In this document: positions 7,589 through 14,193 of the stretch, one piece after another
Layout: every line of letters begins with the position of its first letter
How positions within the stretch are numbered: the first letter of the stretch is position 1
Source: Thermoplasmata archaeon
Lineage (GTDB): Archaea > Thermoplasmatota > E2 > UBA202 > JdFR-43
Length of the DNA stretch: 15,655 bases
Assembly (NCBI GenBank): GCA_021158865.1
Contig: JAGGSX010000132.1
Span: forward strand, 1-15,655
Reading direction: 5' to 3'
Made by a program: the position numbers and the translations under genes
Notes under the pieces: generated by a model
The model's database searches: none
What the model was told of the DNA's origin: nothing
The model's input: only the letters and a program-made list of their open reading frames with translations

Positions 7589-7689
7589 CCCATCCCCAAC
7601 TAATTATATAGCAAAAATAAAATTCGACACAGTATATAAGTATGTCTGTTTTTATGATGGAAAATTTTGTTTCAATCAAATTCGTTGCT

Positions 7690-7698
7690 TTTAAATAT
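7690..7698 (+). promoter_or_regulatory. TATA-like box before the OB-fold gene
   Basis: TTTAAATAT is centred about 30 nt before ATG 7724 and would give a transcript starting within a few nt of the start codon. A second TATA-like sequence, TATATAAG at 7633-7640, lies further upstream on the same strand. Confidence 0.45.
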
Positions 7699-7723
7699 CT
7701 GCTGTTTATTATGCTTGAATAAA

Positions 7724-8017
7724 ATGAAGGTATCTGATTTAAAGGCAAATAAAAATGTTGATGAAATTGTTTTGAAGATAGTTGAAAAAAGTGAACCAAG
7801 AAAAGTTACAAGGAGATATGGAGGAACTGCCACAGTTTGTGATTTGGTTGGAGAAGATGCTGATGGAAACAAAGTGCAGATAACTTTATGGAATGATGAA
7901 ATAGATAAAGTGGAAATAAATCAAATGATTAAAATAATAGATGGATGGGTAAAAGAATGGAATAATCAATTACAAATTTCAACAGGGAGAAGTGGCAGAA
8001 TAGAAAAAGTTGAATAA
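7724..8017 (+). CDS. Single OB-fold nucleic-acid-binding protein (RPA/SSB-like)
   Basis: A 97-residue protein with a single OB fold resembling one DNA-binding domain of archaeal RPA/SSB. It starts MKVSDLKANKNVDEIVLKIV and contains the strand pattern RKVTRRYGGTATVCDLVGED and GNKVQITLWNDEIDKV, then the strand around MIKIIDGWVKEWNNQLQIS and a lysine-containing end. ATVCDLVGEDADGNKVQITLW is the typical strand 1-2-3 segment of RPA OB folds. A role in single-stranded DNA or RNA binding is expected; it is not clear whether it is the main SSB, which is usually longer. An upstream in-frame Met (7667) is disfavoured by the TATA-like box at 7690. The HD-domain gene follows within 19 bp. Confidence 0.8.
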   Translation: MKVSDLKANKNVDEIVLKIVEKSEPRKVTRRYGGTATVCDLVGEDADGNKVQITLWNDEIDKVEINQMIKIIDGWVKEWNNQLQISTGRSGRIEKVE

Positions 8018-8036
8018 GCAAAATAAAAATATAATA

Positions 8037-8591
8037 ATGGGATATTCTTTTATGCAATATGATGAGGCAATGAAATTTTTTGAAAATGTGAAGAATGAAA
8101 ATTTAAAAAAGCACATGATAAGCGTTGCTGCGATAATGCAAAAACTCGCAGAAAAATTTGGAGAAGATGCTGAGAAATGGAGAATTGTTGGATTATTGCA
8201 TGACATAGATTATGAATTCACAGACATGGAAGAGCATGGAAAAGTTGCTGCCGATATGTTGAAAAATTTTTTACCTGATGATGCACTGAATGCAATAAGA
8301 GCGCACAATGAAAAGACAGGTTATAAACCAGAAAAAAAGCTTGATTATGCTTTAATAGCCAGTGACGCAATATCTGGGTTGATAGTTGCAGCAGCTCTTG
8401 TAATGCCTGATAAAAAATTGTCAAAAGTGGGTGTTAAAACATTGAAGAATAAATTTAAAGATAAATCTTTTGCAAGAAAAATAAGTAGGGAGAAAATTTT
8501 ATATTGTGAAAAATTAGGACTTAGTTTAGAAGAATTTTTTCTATTATCTCTAAATGCAATGAAAGATATAGCTAATCAGATTGGATTATGA
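8037..8591 (+). CDS. HD-superfamily phosphohydrolase
   Basis: About 184 residues with the full metal-binding set of the HD superfamily: the first His in KKHMISVAAIMQ, the HD doublet in VGLLHDIDYEF, a His in IRAHNEKTG and the distal Asp in LIASDAISGL. It resembles the small HDIG-type predicted hydrolases of archaea and bacteria (COG2316-like); substrates of this group are mostly unknown and may be nucleotides or other phosphate esters. The frame is open from a TTG at 8010 that overlaps the OB-fold gene, but ATG 8037 or ATG 8052 is more plausible; the core homology begins near residue 16. Probably co-transcribed with the OB-fold gene. The last 20 bp overlap the end of purA on the opposite strand. 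Confidence 0.85.
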   Translation: MGYSFMQYDEAMKFFENVKNENLKKHMISVAAIMQKLAEKFGEDAEKWRIVGLLHDIDYEFTDMEEHGKVAADMLKNFLPDDALNAIRAHNEKTGYKPEKKLDYALIASDAISGLIVAAALVMPDKKLSKVGVKTLKNKFKDKSFARKISREKILYCEKLGLSLEEFFLLSLNAMKDIANQIGL

Positions 8592-9834
8592 TTGTATCCT
8601 CTCTCTTCGCTCCAGTTGATACCATGGCTATGCCGGCATTCAACTTTTCTGAAATGAAATCAATATAATTTCTCGCTTTTATTGGCAAATCTTCATATTT
8701 CTTCTTTCCAGCAACACCATCCCATCCATCAAATTCTTCATATATTGGCTTAACTCTTTCTAAAATATCAGGCGAGGAAGGAAATCTGTCATAAAATTTA
8801 CCATCATATTCATAACCAGTGCAGACTTTCACTTTTTCCAGACCATCCAGAACGTCCAGTTTCGTTATGGCAATTTTATCTATTCCATTCACCATCGCAG
8901 CATATTTTGCAGCCACCATATCCAGCCAGCCACAGCGGCGCCGACGCCCTGTTGTTGTTCCAAATTCATTCCCTTTCTTAGCCAAATATTCCCCAATTTT
9001 TCCTTTATCTTCTGTTGGCATTGCTCCCATTCCAACGCGAGTTGAATATGCTTTTAACACGCCAACAATTTTGTCTATTTTTTTTGGGCTTATTCCTGCC
9101 CCTGTTGATATTCCACCAACTACTGGATTTGATGAAGTGACATAAGGATATGTTCCATAATCTATATCAAGCAAAAATCCTTGAGCGCCTTCAAATAAAA
9201 CATTTTTTTCATCAATTATGCTGTTGAGATAGTAAATTGTATCCCCAACATAAGGAGAAATTTTTTTTCCATACAATATGTATTCCTTTATTATTTCATC
9301 TTTATTTATTTTTATTCCATAAGTTTCAAAAATGGGTTTTTTTATTTGAAATAAGTTATCGAGCCTTTTCTTCAGTTTTTTTTCATCAATAATATCTCCA
9401 ATTCTTACGCCCATTCTTGCTATTTTATCAGAATAACAGGGTCCTATGCCTCTCTTTGTTGTTCCAATCTTTTTTTTGCCAAGCCTTTCCTCTTCTATTC
9501 CATCCATTTTTATATGATATGGCATTATAACATGTGCTCTATCGCTAATCATTAAATCAACATCAATTCCATTTGATTTTAGCATGTCTATTTCTTCTAA
9601 AAGAATTTTTGGATTTACGACAACACCATTTCCAATAACAACTTTTTTACCTCTAATGGCTCCAGAAGGAATTAAATGGAATTTATATTTTTTATCTCCT
9701 ATGACAACAGTATGTCCTGCATTATTCCCTCCTTGATAGCGAACAACACAGTCAACATGTTCAGAAAAATAATCTGTAACCTTTCCCTTTCCTTCATCCC
9801 CCCACTGTAAACCAACTATTGCAATCGTTGCCAT
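8572..9834 (-). CDS. purA: Adenylosuccinate synthetase
   Basis: A 420-residue cytoplasmic enzyme that joins IMP and aspartate using GTP to form adenylosuccinate, the first committed step of AMP synthesis. The N-terminal GTP/IMP-binding loop is GLQWGDEGKGKVTDY, with the catalytic pair D13 and H41 (GGNNAGHTVV). Further signatures are GTTKRGIGPCYSDK, FEGAQGFLLDIDYGTYPYVT, and TTGRRRRCGWLD for IMP/aspartate binding. The C-terminal base-binding motif is ITKLDVLDGL. Length is that of the full bacterial-type enzyme rather than the shorter (about 340-residue) archaeal form. The start ATG overlaps the stop of the coiled-coil gene by 1 nt (TAATG), implying translational coupling. A GC-rich patch sits at 8930-8955, over the TTGRRRR motif. 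Confidence 0.97.
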   Translation of the reverse strand: MATIAIVGLQWGDEGKGKVTDYFSEHVDCVVRYQGGNNAGHTVVIGDKKYKFHLIPSGAIRGKKVVIGNGVVVNPKILLEEIDMLKSNGIDVDLMISDRAHVIMPYHIKMDGIEEERLGKKKIGTTKRGIGPCYSDKIARMGVRIGDIIDEKKLKKRLDNLFQIKKPIFETYGIKINKDEIIKEYILYGKKISPYVGDTIYYLNSIIDEKNVLFEGAQGFLLDIDYGTYPYVTSSNPVVGGISTGAGISPKKIDKIVGVLKAYSTRVGMGAMPTEDKGKIGEYLAKKGNEFGTTTGRRRRCGWLDMVAAKYAAMVNGIDKIAITKLDVLDGLEKVKVCTGYEYDGKFYDRFPSSPDILERVKPIYEEFDGWDGVAGKKKYEDLPIKARNYIDFISEKLNAGIAMVSTGAKREDTIIIQSD

Positions 9835-10721
9835 TATAATCCAATTGATATCTTTCCTTCTTTCTTCAATTTTTCTAAGTTTTTATCAACAAATTCTTCC
9901 AGTTCATGGCTATTCTTCATTTTCTTTGCTTTTATATTAAATTCTTCCAACATTTTCATTGCTTTTTCATATCTGCTTTTTCTTTCTTTCTTTATAGCCA
10001 TCAATTTGCTTCTCATTTCAACAGCTTTTTTATGATATTCATCTGCCTTACTTTTTATTTCTAAATATTGTTTATGCTTTTCATTTGCCTCATTAATCAA
10101 TTTTGTTATTTCTTCGACTAAACTTAAAAATTTATTATGATATTCCTGACTTTCTTTATAATACTTTACAACCATTTCATGTTCCTTATCTGCCATCTCA
10201 AAAAGTTTGTTTATTGCCTCATCAAGATTCTCTAAGTCAATTTCCACTTTTTTCTGCTTTTCTGCTTCTTTTTTGACTTTTTCATATTCCATTTTTTTCT
10301 CTTTTATTTCCTTTATAAGTTTTTCTTCTTCTTTTGGAGGCATTGGAACAGTTTCCTGTTCATATTCAAGCCTTCTTATTTCGATTTTTAGCTCTTCGGC
10401 TTTCAGAAATGAATTGTCCTTAAATTTTTTCTTCTGATCTCTTTTTTTGGCAATCAGCTGTCTTGCATCCTGTTGATATTCATTCCTCAATTTTTTATGT
10501 TCTCTCATCTTTTTTACAATTTCATTTCTCATAGCCTTTATTTTCTGCATCTCTTCTATCAATTTCTTTTTCTCTTCATTCAGCATGTTTCTTTCTTCTC
10601 TAATTAATTTAGCTTTCTGATTCAATTCATCTCTTCTCTCAATAAGCTGATGATATTTCTCTTCTGCTTTACCAAGCTCCTGTCTCAGTTCTTTTGATGA
10701 TAAAGAAGCAAGTTCTTCCAT
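9834..10721 (-). CDS. Archaeal coiled-coil protein (COG1340-like)
   Basis: A 295-residue protein that is almost entirely charged helix, rich in Glu, Lys, Arg and Met with heptad spacing. A long coiled coil from about residue 5 to 165 is broken once by VPMPPKEEEK (near 125), and a second coiled coil runs from about 175 to 265; it ends LEKLKKEGKISIGL. There is no signal peptide or membrane helix. It resembles the uncharacterised archaeal coiled-coil family COG1340; function unknown, and structural or SMC-like roles are only speculation. A TATA-like box is 23 nt before the ATG, and the stop overlaps the purA start by 1 nt. Confidence 0.8.
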   Translation of the reverse strand: MEELASLSSKELRQELGKAEEKYHQLIERRDELNQKAKLIREERNMLNEEKKKLIEEMQKIKAMRNEIVKKMREHKKLRNEYQQDARQLIAKKRDQKKKFKDNSFLKAEELKIEIRRLEYEQETVPMPPKEEEKLIKEIKEKKMEYEKVKKEAEKQKKVEIDLENLDEAINKLFEMADKEHEMVVKYYKESQEYHNKFLSLVEEITKLINEANEKHKQYLEIKSKADEYHKKAVEMRSKLMAIKKERKSRYEKAMKMLEEFNIKAKKMKNSHELEEFVDKNLEKLKKEGKISIGL

Positions 10722-10738
10722 GTTGTTATATGTATTTC

Positions 10739-10748
10739 ATAAATAAAA
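10739..10748 (-). promoter_or_regulatory. TATA-like box before the coiled-coil/purA pair
   Basis: On the minus strand this reads TTTTATTTAT, centred about 23 nt before ATG 10721, within the 38-bp gap behind the USP-like gene. It suggests a separate leaderless transcript for the coiled-coil/purA pair. Confidence 0.4.
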
Positions 10749-10759
10749 AGGTTTGTGAA

Positions 10760-11581
10760 TTAATTTAAAAACAGGACAGAATGATGAATATTTTCAGCAA
10801 TATCTTTCCTCACTTCTCTATTCATACTTCTTTTTTTCATTTCTCTCCCAATTACGACCAAGCCGGCATTCACTTCATCGGCAAATTTAACCAATTCTTC
10901 TTCAAATATTCCTTCCCTTATCTCAACTTTTTCGTATCTCTCTGCAAATTTTTTTGCATTACTTCTCAATTCATCAATGCTGGCTTTAACTTTCTCCCCA
11001 TTTTCATTAACCAACACTCTATCCTCAATATCTATTATGTAAAGCAAAATTGCTTTGTGATTGGTAATATCAGAAAAATCTTTTACGAATTTTGGAACTT
11101 TCACATTCGGTGCCAAATTTGAGCAGGCGCCAACGACGACATCGCCGCCGCCCGCTGCCACCCATATTGGGAGCTTTAATTTTTCAAGAAGACGATACTT
11201 AAGAACATTCCATTTTTCAAATTCTGTGACAACGATTGTTGCTTTATAATCTTCTATTGCCTTCTCAATTTCTTCTGAATATTCTCCAACAACAACCTTT
11301 TCTTCAAATTTTTTTATATTACTTCTAATTCTTTTTTTTATAATATCAGTTGCAATTTCTTTTTGTTCTTTTATTAATTTTTCCTCAAAATTTTTTTTCT
11401 GCTGGTATGTAAAAAATGTGTTGGAAGCCATTTCAAATTTTTTTAATGTTTTCTTTTCTATTATATAAAGGATTATAACTTCGCTTCCAAAAATTTCGGA
11501 TAATTTTTTAGTCTCAACGACAGCTTTTTCTGGAAAAAATTCTGATGAAACTGGCACAATCATTTTCTTAAATATCTCCAT
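10760..11581 (-). CDS. Tandem universal-stress-protein-like protein
   Basis: About 273 residues with two alpha/beta halves resembling UspA domains. The first begins MEIFKKMIVPVSSEFFPEKAV and includes SEVIILYIIEKK and ATIVVTEFEKW. The second begins near VVVGACSN, with AILLYIIDIEDRV and ends LVVIGREMKKRSM and HHSVLFLN. The ATP-binding pattern of classical UspA (G-x2-G-x9-G-S/T) is not intact in either half, so nucleotide binding is doubtful. Role unknown beyond a general stress or regulatory guess. The frame opens at 11602, but a TATA-like box at 11601-11607 overlaps that ATG and is 23 nt before ATG 11581, so the latter is chosen. A GC-rich patch at 11124-11160 encodes AAGGGDVVVGAC. Confidence 0.72.
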   Translation of the reverse strand: MEIFKKMIVPVSSEFFPEKAVVETKKLSEIFGSEVIILYIIEKKTLKKFEMASNTFFTYQQKKNFEEKLIKEQKEIATDIIKKRIRSNIKKFEEKVVVGEYSEEIEKAIEDYKATIVVTEFEKWNVLKYRLLEKLKLPIWVAAGGGDVVVGACSNLAPNVKVPKFVKDFSDITNHKAILLYIIDIEDRVLVNENGEKVKASIDELRSNAKKFAERYEKVEIREGIFEEELVKFADEVNAGLVVIGREMKKRSMNREVRKDIAENIHHSVLFLN

Positions 11582-11600
11582 GCCATTAAAATTGCATATC

Positions 11601-11607
11601 ATATAAA
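11601..11607 (-). promoter_or_regulatory. TATA-like box that decides the USP-like start
   Basis: TTTATAT on the minus strand, about 23 nt before ATG 11581. It overlaps the more upstream in-frame ATG at 11602, which therefore is unlikely to be transcribed from this promoter. Confidence 0.45.
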
Positions 11608-11614
11608 TGCTTTT

Positions 11615-12331
11615 TTAATTCTTCTTTGCTTCCATACCGCTTGTGTAAACCATATTTCTTCCACGTTTAAGTGCTTTTATAAATTGCAAAACATATTCTG
11701 GATTTATACTATATGCTTTCATAAAGCATTTTTTGCTTTCTTCTTCTTTTCCTAAAATATCCAGTATTTGTGCTTTTGCTACCCATGCCATATAGTATTC
11801 ATCATTAAGCTCTATGGCTCTATTAATACATTCCAGAGCTTTCTTAAAATCTTTTTTTCTCATATAGGCAGCCCCCATATTATACCATACAACAAGCATA
11901 GATGGGTCAAGATTGATGCATCTTTCATAGGATTTTATTGCTTCATCATCTTCTTCTAATAACAGATGGAGAAAACCTTTATTCGACCATGACCCTGCAA
12001 AATTTGGATTTAATTCAATGGATTTGTTTACTGCTTTTAATGCTTCTCTTATTTTACCCACGTCTTTCAAAACAAGAGATAAATCATTCCATGCCCCAAA
12101 ATTTGATGGATCTATTGACAATATTTTCCTGAATATTTTAATAGCCAGATTATTTTTTCCAATATAATGCAGCTCAGTGGCGGTATCGCAAATAGATTCT
12201 ATTTCTTCTTTACTTAATGAATCTTTTTCAAAAAGATGCTGTAGATGGACTCTCCATTTATGAATTGGCAGGTTTCTTGCTTTTACAGTTGCACCACAAA
12301 AAGGACATTTCTTAAGTTTTTCAGCTACCAT
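11615..12331 (-). CDS. Zinc-finger plus TPR-repeat protein
   Basis: A 238-residue soluble protein. At the N-terminus is a C2H2-type zinc finger with C9-x2-C12-x11-H24-x4-H29 (KKCPFCGATVKARNLPIHKW). About four to five tetratricopeptide repeats follow from about residue 48 to 214, recognisable by ASP/ASN-Pro turns such as SIDPSNFGAWNDLSLVL, ELNPNFAGSWSNKG and NLDPSMLVVWYNMGAAYM. TPRs make a protein-binding superhelix; the finger could bind nucleic acid or protein. No enzyme domain, signal peptide or membrane segment is seen. A TATA-like box 24 nt upstream supports the start. The partner is unknown and its neighbours (pdxT, USP-like) give no clear hint. Confidence 0.8.
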   Translation of the reverse strand: MVAEKLKKCPFCGATVKARNLPIHKWRVHLQHLFEKDSLSKEEIESICDTATELHYIGKNNLAIKIFRKILSIDPSNFGAWNDLSLVLKDVGKIREALKAVNKSIELNPNFAGSWSNKGFLHLLLEEDDEAIKSYERCINLDPSMLVVWYNMGAAYMRKKDFKKALECINRAIELNDEYYMAWVAKAQILDILGKEEESKKCFMKAYSINPEYVLQFIKALKRGRNMVYTSGMEAKKN

Positions 12332-12351
12332 AATTTTAAATTACATTTCTG

Positions 12352-12359
12352 ATTTAAAT
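12352..12359 (-). promoter_or_regulatory. TATA-like box before the zinc-finger TPR gene
   Basis: ATTTAAAT, the same on both strands, is centred about 24 nt before ATG 12331. It lies in the 30-bp gap after pdxT and indicates a separate leaderless start. Confidence 0.45.
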
Positions 12360-12361
12360 TT

Positions 12362-12952
12362 TTATTCTGCCATTCTCAAAAAGTATTCATGAATTCTTGT
12401 ATCATCAGCTAATTCAGGATGGAAAGACAGAGCAAGTAAATTTTTCTGGCGGGCAGCAACAACATATCCTTCAAATTCTGAAAGTATATCAACATTGCTG
12501 CCTGTTTTAACAATTGCTGGTGCTCTTATAAAAACAGCATTAAAGTAACCAATATTTTTAATATCCAATTTTACCTGAAAGCTTTCTATCTGACGACCAA
12601 AAGCATTTCTTTTGACCCATATATCCATTAATCCCAGCAATTTTGTTTTTGTTTTTTTAATTTGTTCATTTCCATGTTTTGCGAGCAATATGCTTCCTGC
12701 GCATGTTCCCATTATTGGCTTTCCCTTCATTGCAGCTTCTTTTATTTCTTTATCTATACCCCTTTGATGTATCAACTTGCTTATTGTCGTGCTTTCCCCT
12801 CCCGGCAGAATGATTGCATCACTTTTTTTTATTTCTTCCTTGCTTATTGTTGCAATTGCTTCGCCATCAATTCCAATATTATCCATTGCCCTTTTTGTAA
12901 TTAAAACATGCTCTTCAACATCTCCCTGCACTGATATTATTGCTACCTTCAT
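12362..12952 (-). CDS. pdxT: Pyridoxal 5'-phosphate synthase glutaminase subunit
   Basis: A 196-residue class I glutamine amidotransferase that releases ammonia from glutamine and passes it to PdxS for pyridoxal 5'-phosphate synthesis. The catalytic triad is C84 in GTCAGSILLA and H178 with E180 in SFHPELADD. The oxyanion/substrate motif is LPGGESTTISKL (49-60), and RNAFGRQIESF is the usual PdxT segment. Length is normal. Its ATG overlaps the pdxS stop by 4 nt (ATGA), so the two subunits are translationally coupled, as expected for the complex. Confidence 0.97.
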   Translation of the reverse strand: MKVAIISVQGDVEEHVLITKRAMDNIGIDGEAIATISKEEIKKSDAIILPGGESTTISKLIHQRGIDKEIKEAAMKGKPIMGTCAGSILLAKHGNEQIKKTKTKLLGLMDIWVKRNAFGRQIESFQVKLDIKNIGYFNAVFIRAPAIVKTGSNVDILSEFEGYVVAARQKNLLALSFHPELADDTRIHEYFLRMAE

Positions 12953-13944
12953 AATCCTCTTGTTTGAAGCATTTCCTCAAGTTTATCAACTTCCTGTCCC
13001 TTCATCGCCTCTCCAAGTCCCTTTGAAACCTCAGCAACTATCTTGCTGTCTCTCCAATTTTCAACAGCTTCTACAATAGCTCTCGCATATTTTGGTGGAT
13101 TGGAAGATTTAAATATTCCAGAACCAACAAAAACACCATCACTTCCTAAGAACATCATAAGGGCTGCATCGGCAGGCGTAGCGATGCCGCCGGCTGCAAA
13201 ATTGACAACTGGCAATCTTTTCATATTTTTCACTTCTTTAAGAACATTAAAAATTCCATCCGTTATATCTGCTATTGTATATTTTCCAAAAATTTCCTCA
13301 TCGCCATTTAATTTGTTTCCCATTTCTTCTACAACTTTTTCTGCAAGTTTTTTATAAGGATTTGCATAATTTTCTGCCACGCCATATAATTCATCCTCAT
13401 CCATTTTCTCCAGCTTTTTGATTGCATAATTTATTAAACGCATGTGCCTTACAGCTTCAACAACATTACCTGTCCCTGCTTCGCCTTTTGTTCTTATCAT
13501 TGCAGCTCCTTCCCATATACGGCGAACTGCTTCTCCCAAACTTCTTGCCCCACATACAAATGGAATGGTAAATGAATGCTTATCAATATGGAAAAATACA
13601 TCAGCAGGTGTCAAAACCTCACTTTCATCAATCATGTCAACGCCAATGCTTTCCAATGCTCTTGCTTCAGAAATATGCCCTATTCTGCATTTAGCCATGA
13701 CCGGTATTGTAACCTCTTCAACTATATCCTCTATTTTCTTTGGGTCTGCCATTCTGGCGACGCCACCTTCTGCCCTTATGTCTGCTGGCACTCGATGAAG
13801 TGCCATGACAGCAACAGCTCCAGCATCTTCAGCTATTCTTGCCTGTTCAGCATTTGTAACATCCATGATTACGCCACCTTTTTGCATTTTTGCAAATCCT
13901 CTTTTAATTAGCTCTGTTCCGAAACGAAGATTCTCCAATTGCAT
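12949..13944 (-). CDS. pdxS: Pyridoxal 5'-phosphate synthase lyase subunit
   Basis: About 331 residues. PdxS builds pyridoxal 5'-phosphate from ribose 5-phosphate, glyceraldehyde 3-phosphate and ammonia supplied by PdxT, in a large ring-shaped complex. It is a TIM barrel with KGGVIMDVTNAEQARIAEDA near the N-terminus, the Schiff-base lysine K85 in VMAKCRIGH, a second active-site lysine K153 in RTKGEAGTGNVVEA, and phosphate-binding NFAAGGIATPADAALMM. Compared with the bacterial form (about 295 residues) there is an extra segment around 195-235 (ANPYKKLAEKVVEEMGNKLN onward), an insertion also known in archaeal PdxS. The frame opens at 13953, but ATG 13944 is preferred because a TATA-like box lies 26 nt before it and only 17 nt before the other. 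Confidence 0.96.
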   Translation of the reverse strand: MQLENLRFGTELIKRGFAKMQKGGVIMDVTNAEQARIAEDAGAVAVMALHRVPADIRAEGGVARMADPKKIEDIVEEVTIPVMAKCRIGHISEARALESIGVDMIDESEVLTPADVFFHIDKHSFTIPFVCGARSLGEAVRRIWEGAAMIRTKGEAGTGNVVEAVRHMRLINYAIKKLEKMDEDELYGVAENYANPYKKLAEKVVEEMGNKLNGDEEIFGKYTIADITDGIFNVLKEVKNMKRLPVVNFAAGGIATPADAALMMFLGSDGVFVGSGIFKSSNPPKYARAIVEAVENWRDSKIVAEVSKGLGEAMKGQEVDKLEEMLQTRGL

Positions 13945-13965
13945 GTTTCCCATATTGCTACTACT

Positions 13966-13975
13966 ATTTAAATTT
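13966..13975 (-). promoter_or_regulatory. TATA-like box before pdxS
   Basis: AAATTTAAAT on the minus strand, centred about 26 nt before ATG 13944, the expected distance for a leaderless archaeal transcript. It supports the shorter PdxS start and drives at least pdxS-pdxT. Confidence 0.5.
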
Positions 13976-13995
13976 ATTTGGCATTATTCTGTGCG

Positions 13996-14003
13996 GTATA
14001 AAA
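13996..14003 (+). promoter_or_regulatory. TATA-like box before the 41-residue ORF
   Basis: GTATAAAA is centred about 22 nt before ATG 14022. A purine-rich AGAGGGGAG at 14004-14012 follows and could act as a ribosome-binding site, unusual in this window. Confidence 0.4.
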
Positions 14004-14021
14004 AGAGGGGAGAAAAAAATA

Positions 14022-14147
14022 ATGCAAATAGGGAAAATTGCTACAAAAGTGCACTATAAGAAAAATGTATGGGATTGCATAATGCTGAAGGAAGGAATCT
14101 TTGCAAGGGTATTAAAAGGAGGAATAATAAAAGTTGAGATGCTATAG
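14022..14147 (+). CDS. Small ORF of 41 residues, function unknown
   Basis: An open frame coding for 41 residues (MQIGKIATKVHYKKNVWDC to GGIIKVEML) between pdxS and the 7TM-PAS sensor. It is basic, with alternating hydrophobic residues suggesting a small beta-rich protein, and has no membrane helix. Support comes from a TATA-like box at 13996-14003, a purine-rich stretch before the ATG and codon choice like its neighbours (AAA, ATA, GGA). The sensor frame can be extended upstream from a TTG at 14134 to overlap it, but the sensor more likely begins at 14194, leaving 46 bp between the two. No family is recognised. Confidence 0.45.
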   Translation: MQIGKIATKVHYKKNVWDCIMLKEGIFARVLKGGIIKVEML

Positions 14148-14168
14148 AAATAAAAAATTCCGAAAGAC

Positions 14169-14175
14169 TTTAAAA
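14169..14175 (+). promoter_or_regulatory. TATA-like box before the 7TM-PAS gene
   Basis: TTTAAAA is centred about 22 nt before ATG 14194 and supports that start over the TTG at 14134. Confidence 0.4.
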
Positions 14176-14193
14176 GAATATCATTTTAAAATA

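Noticed and set aside
7642..7722. 26-codon plus-strand ORF ending 1 bp before the OB-fold gene, possible leader peptide
   Set aside because: Its ATG lies only 1 nt after the nearest TATA-like box, and the better TATA-like box (7690-7698) lies inside it; no other support.
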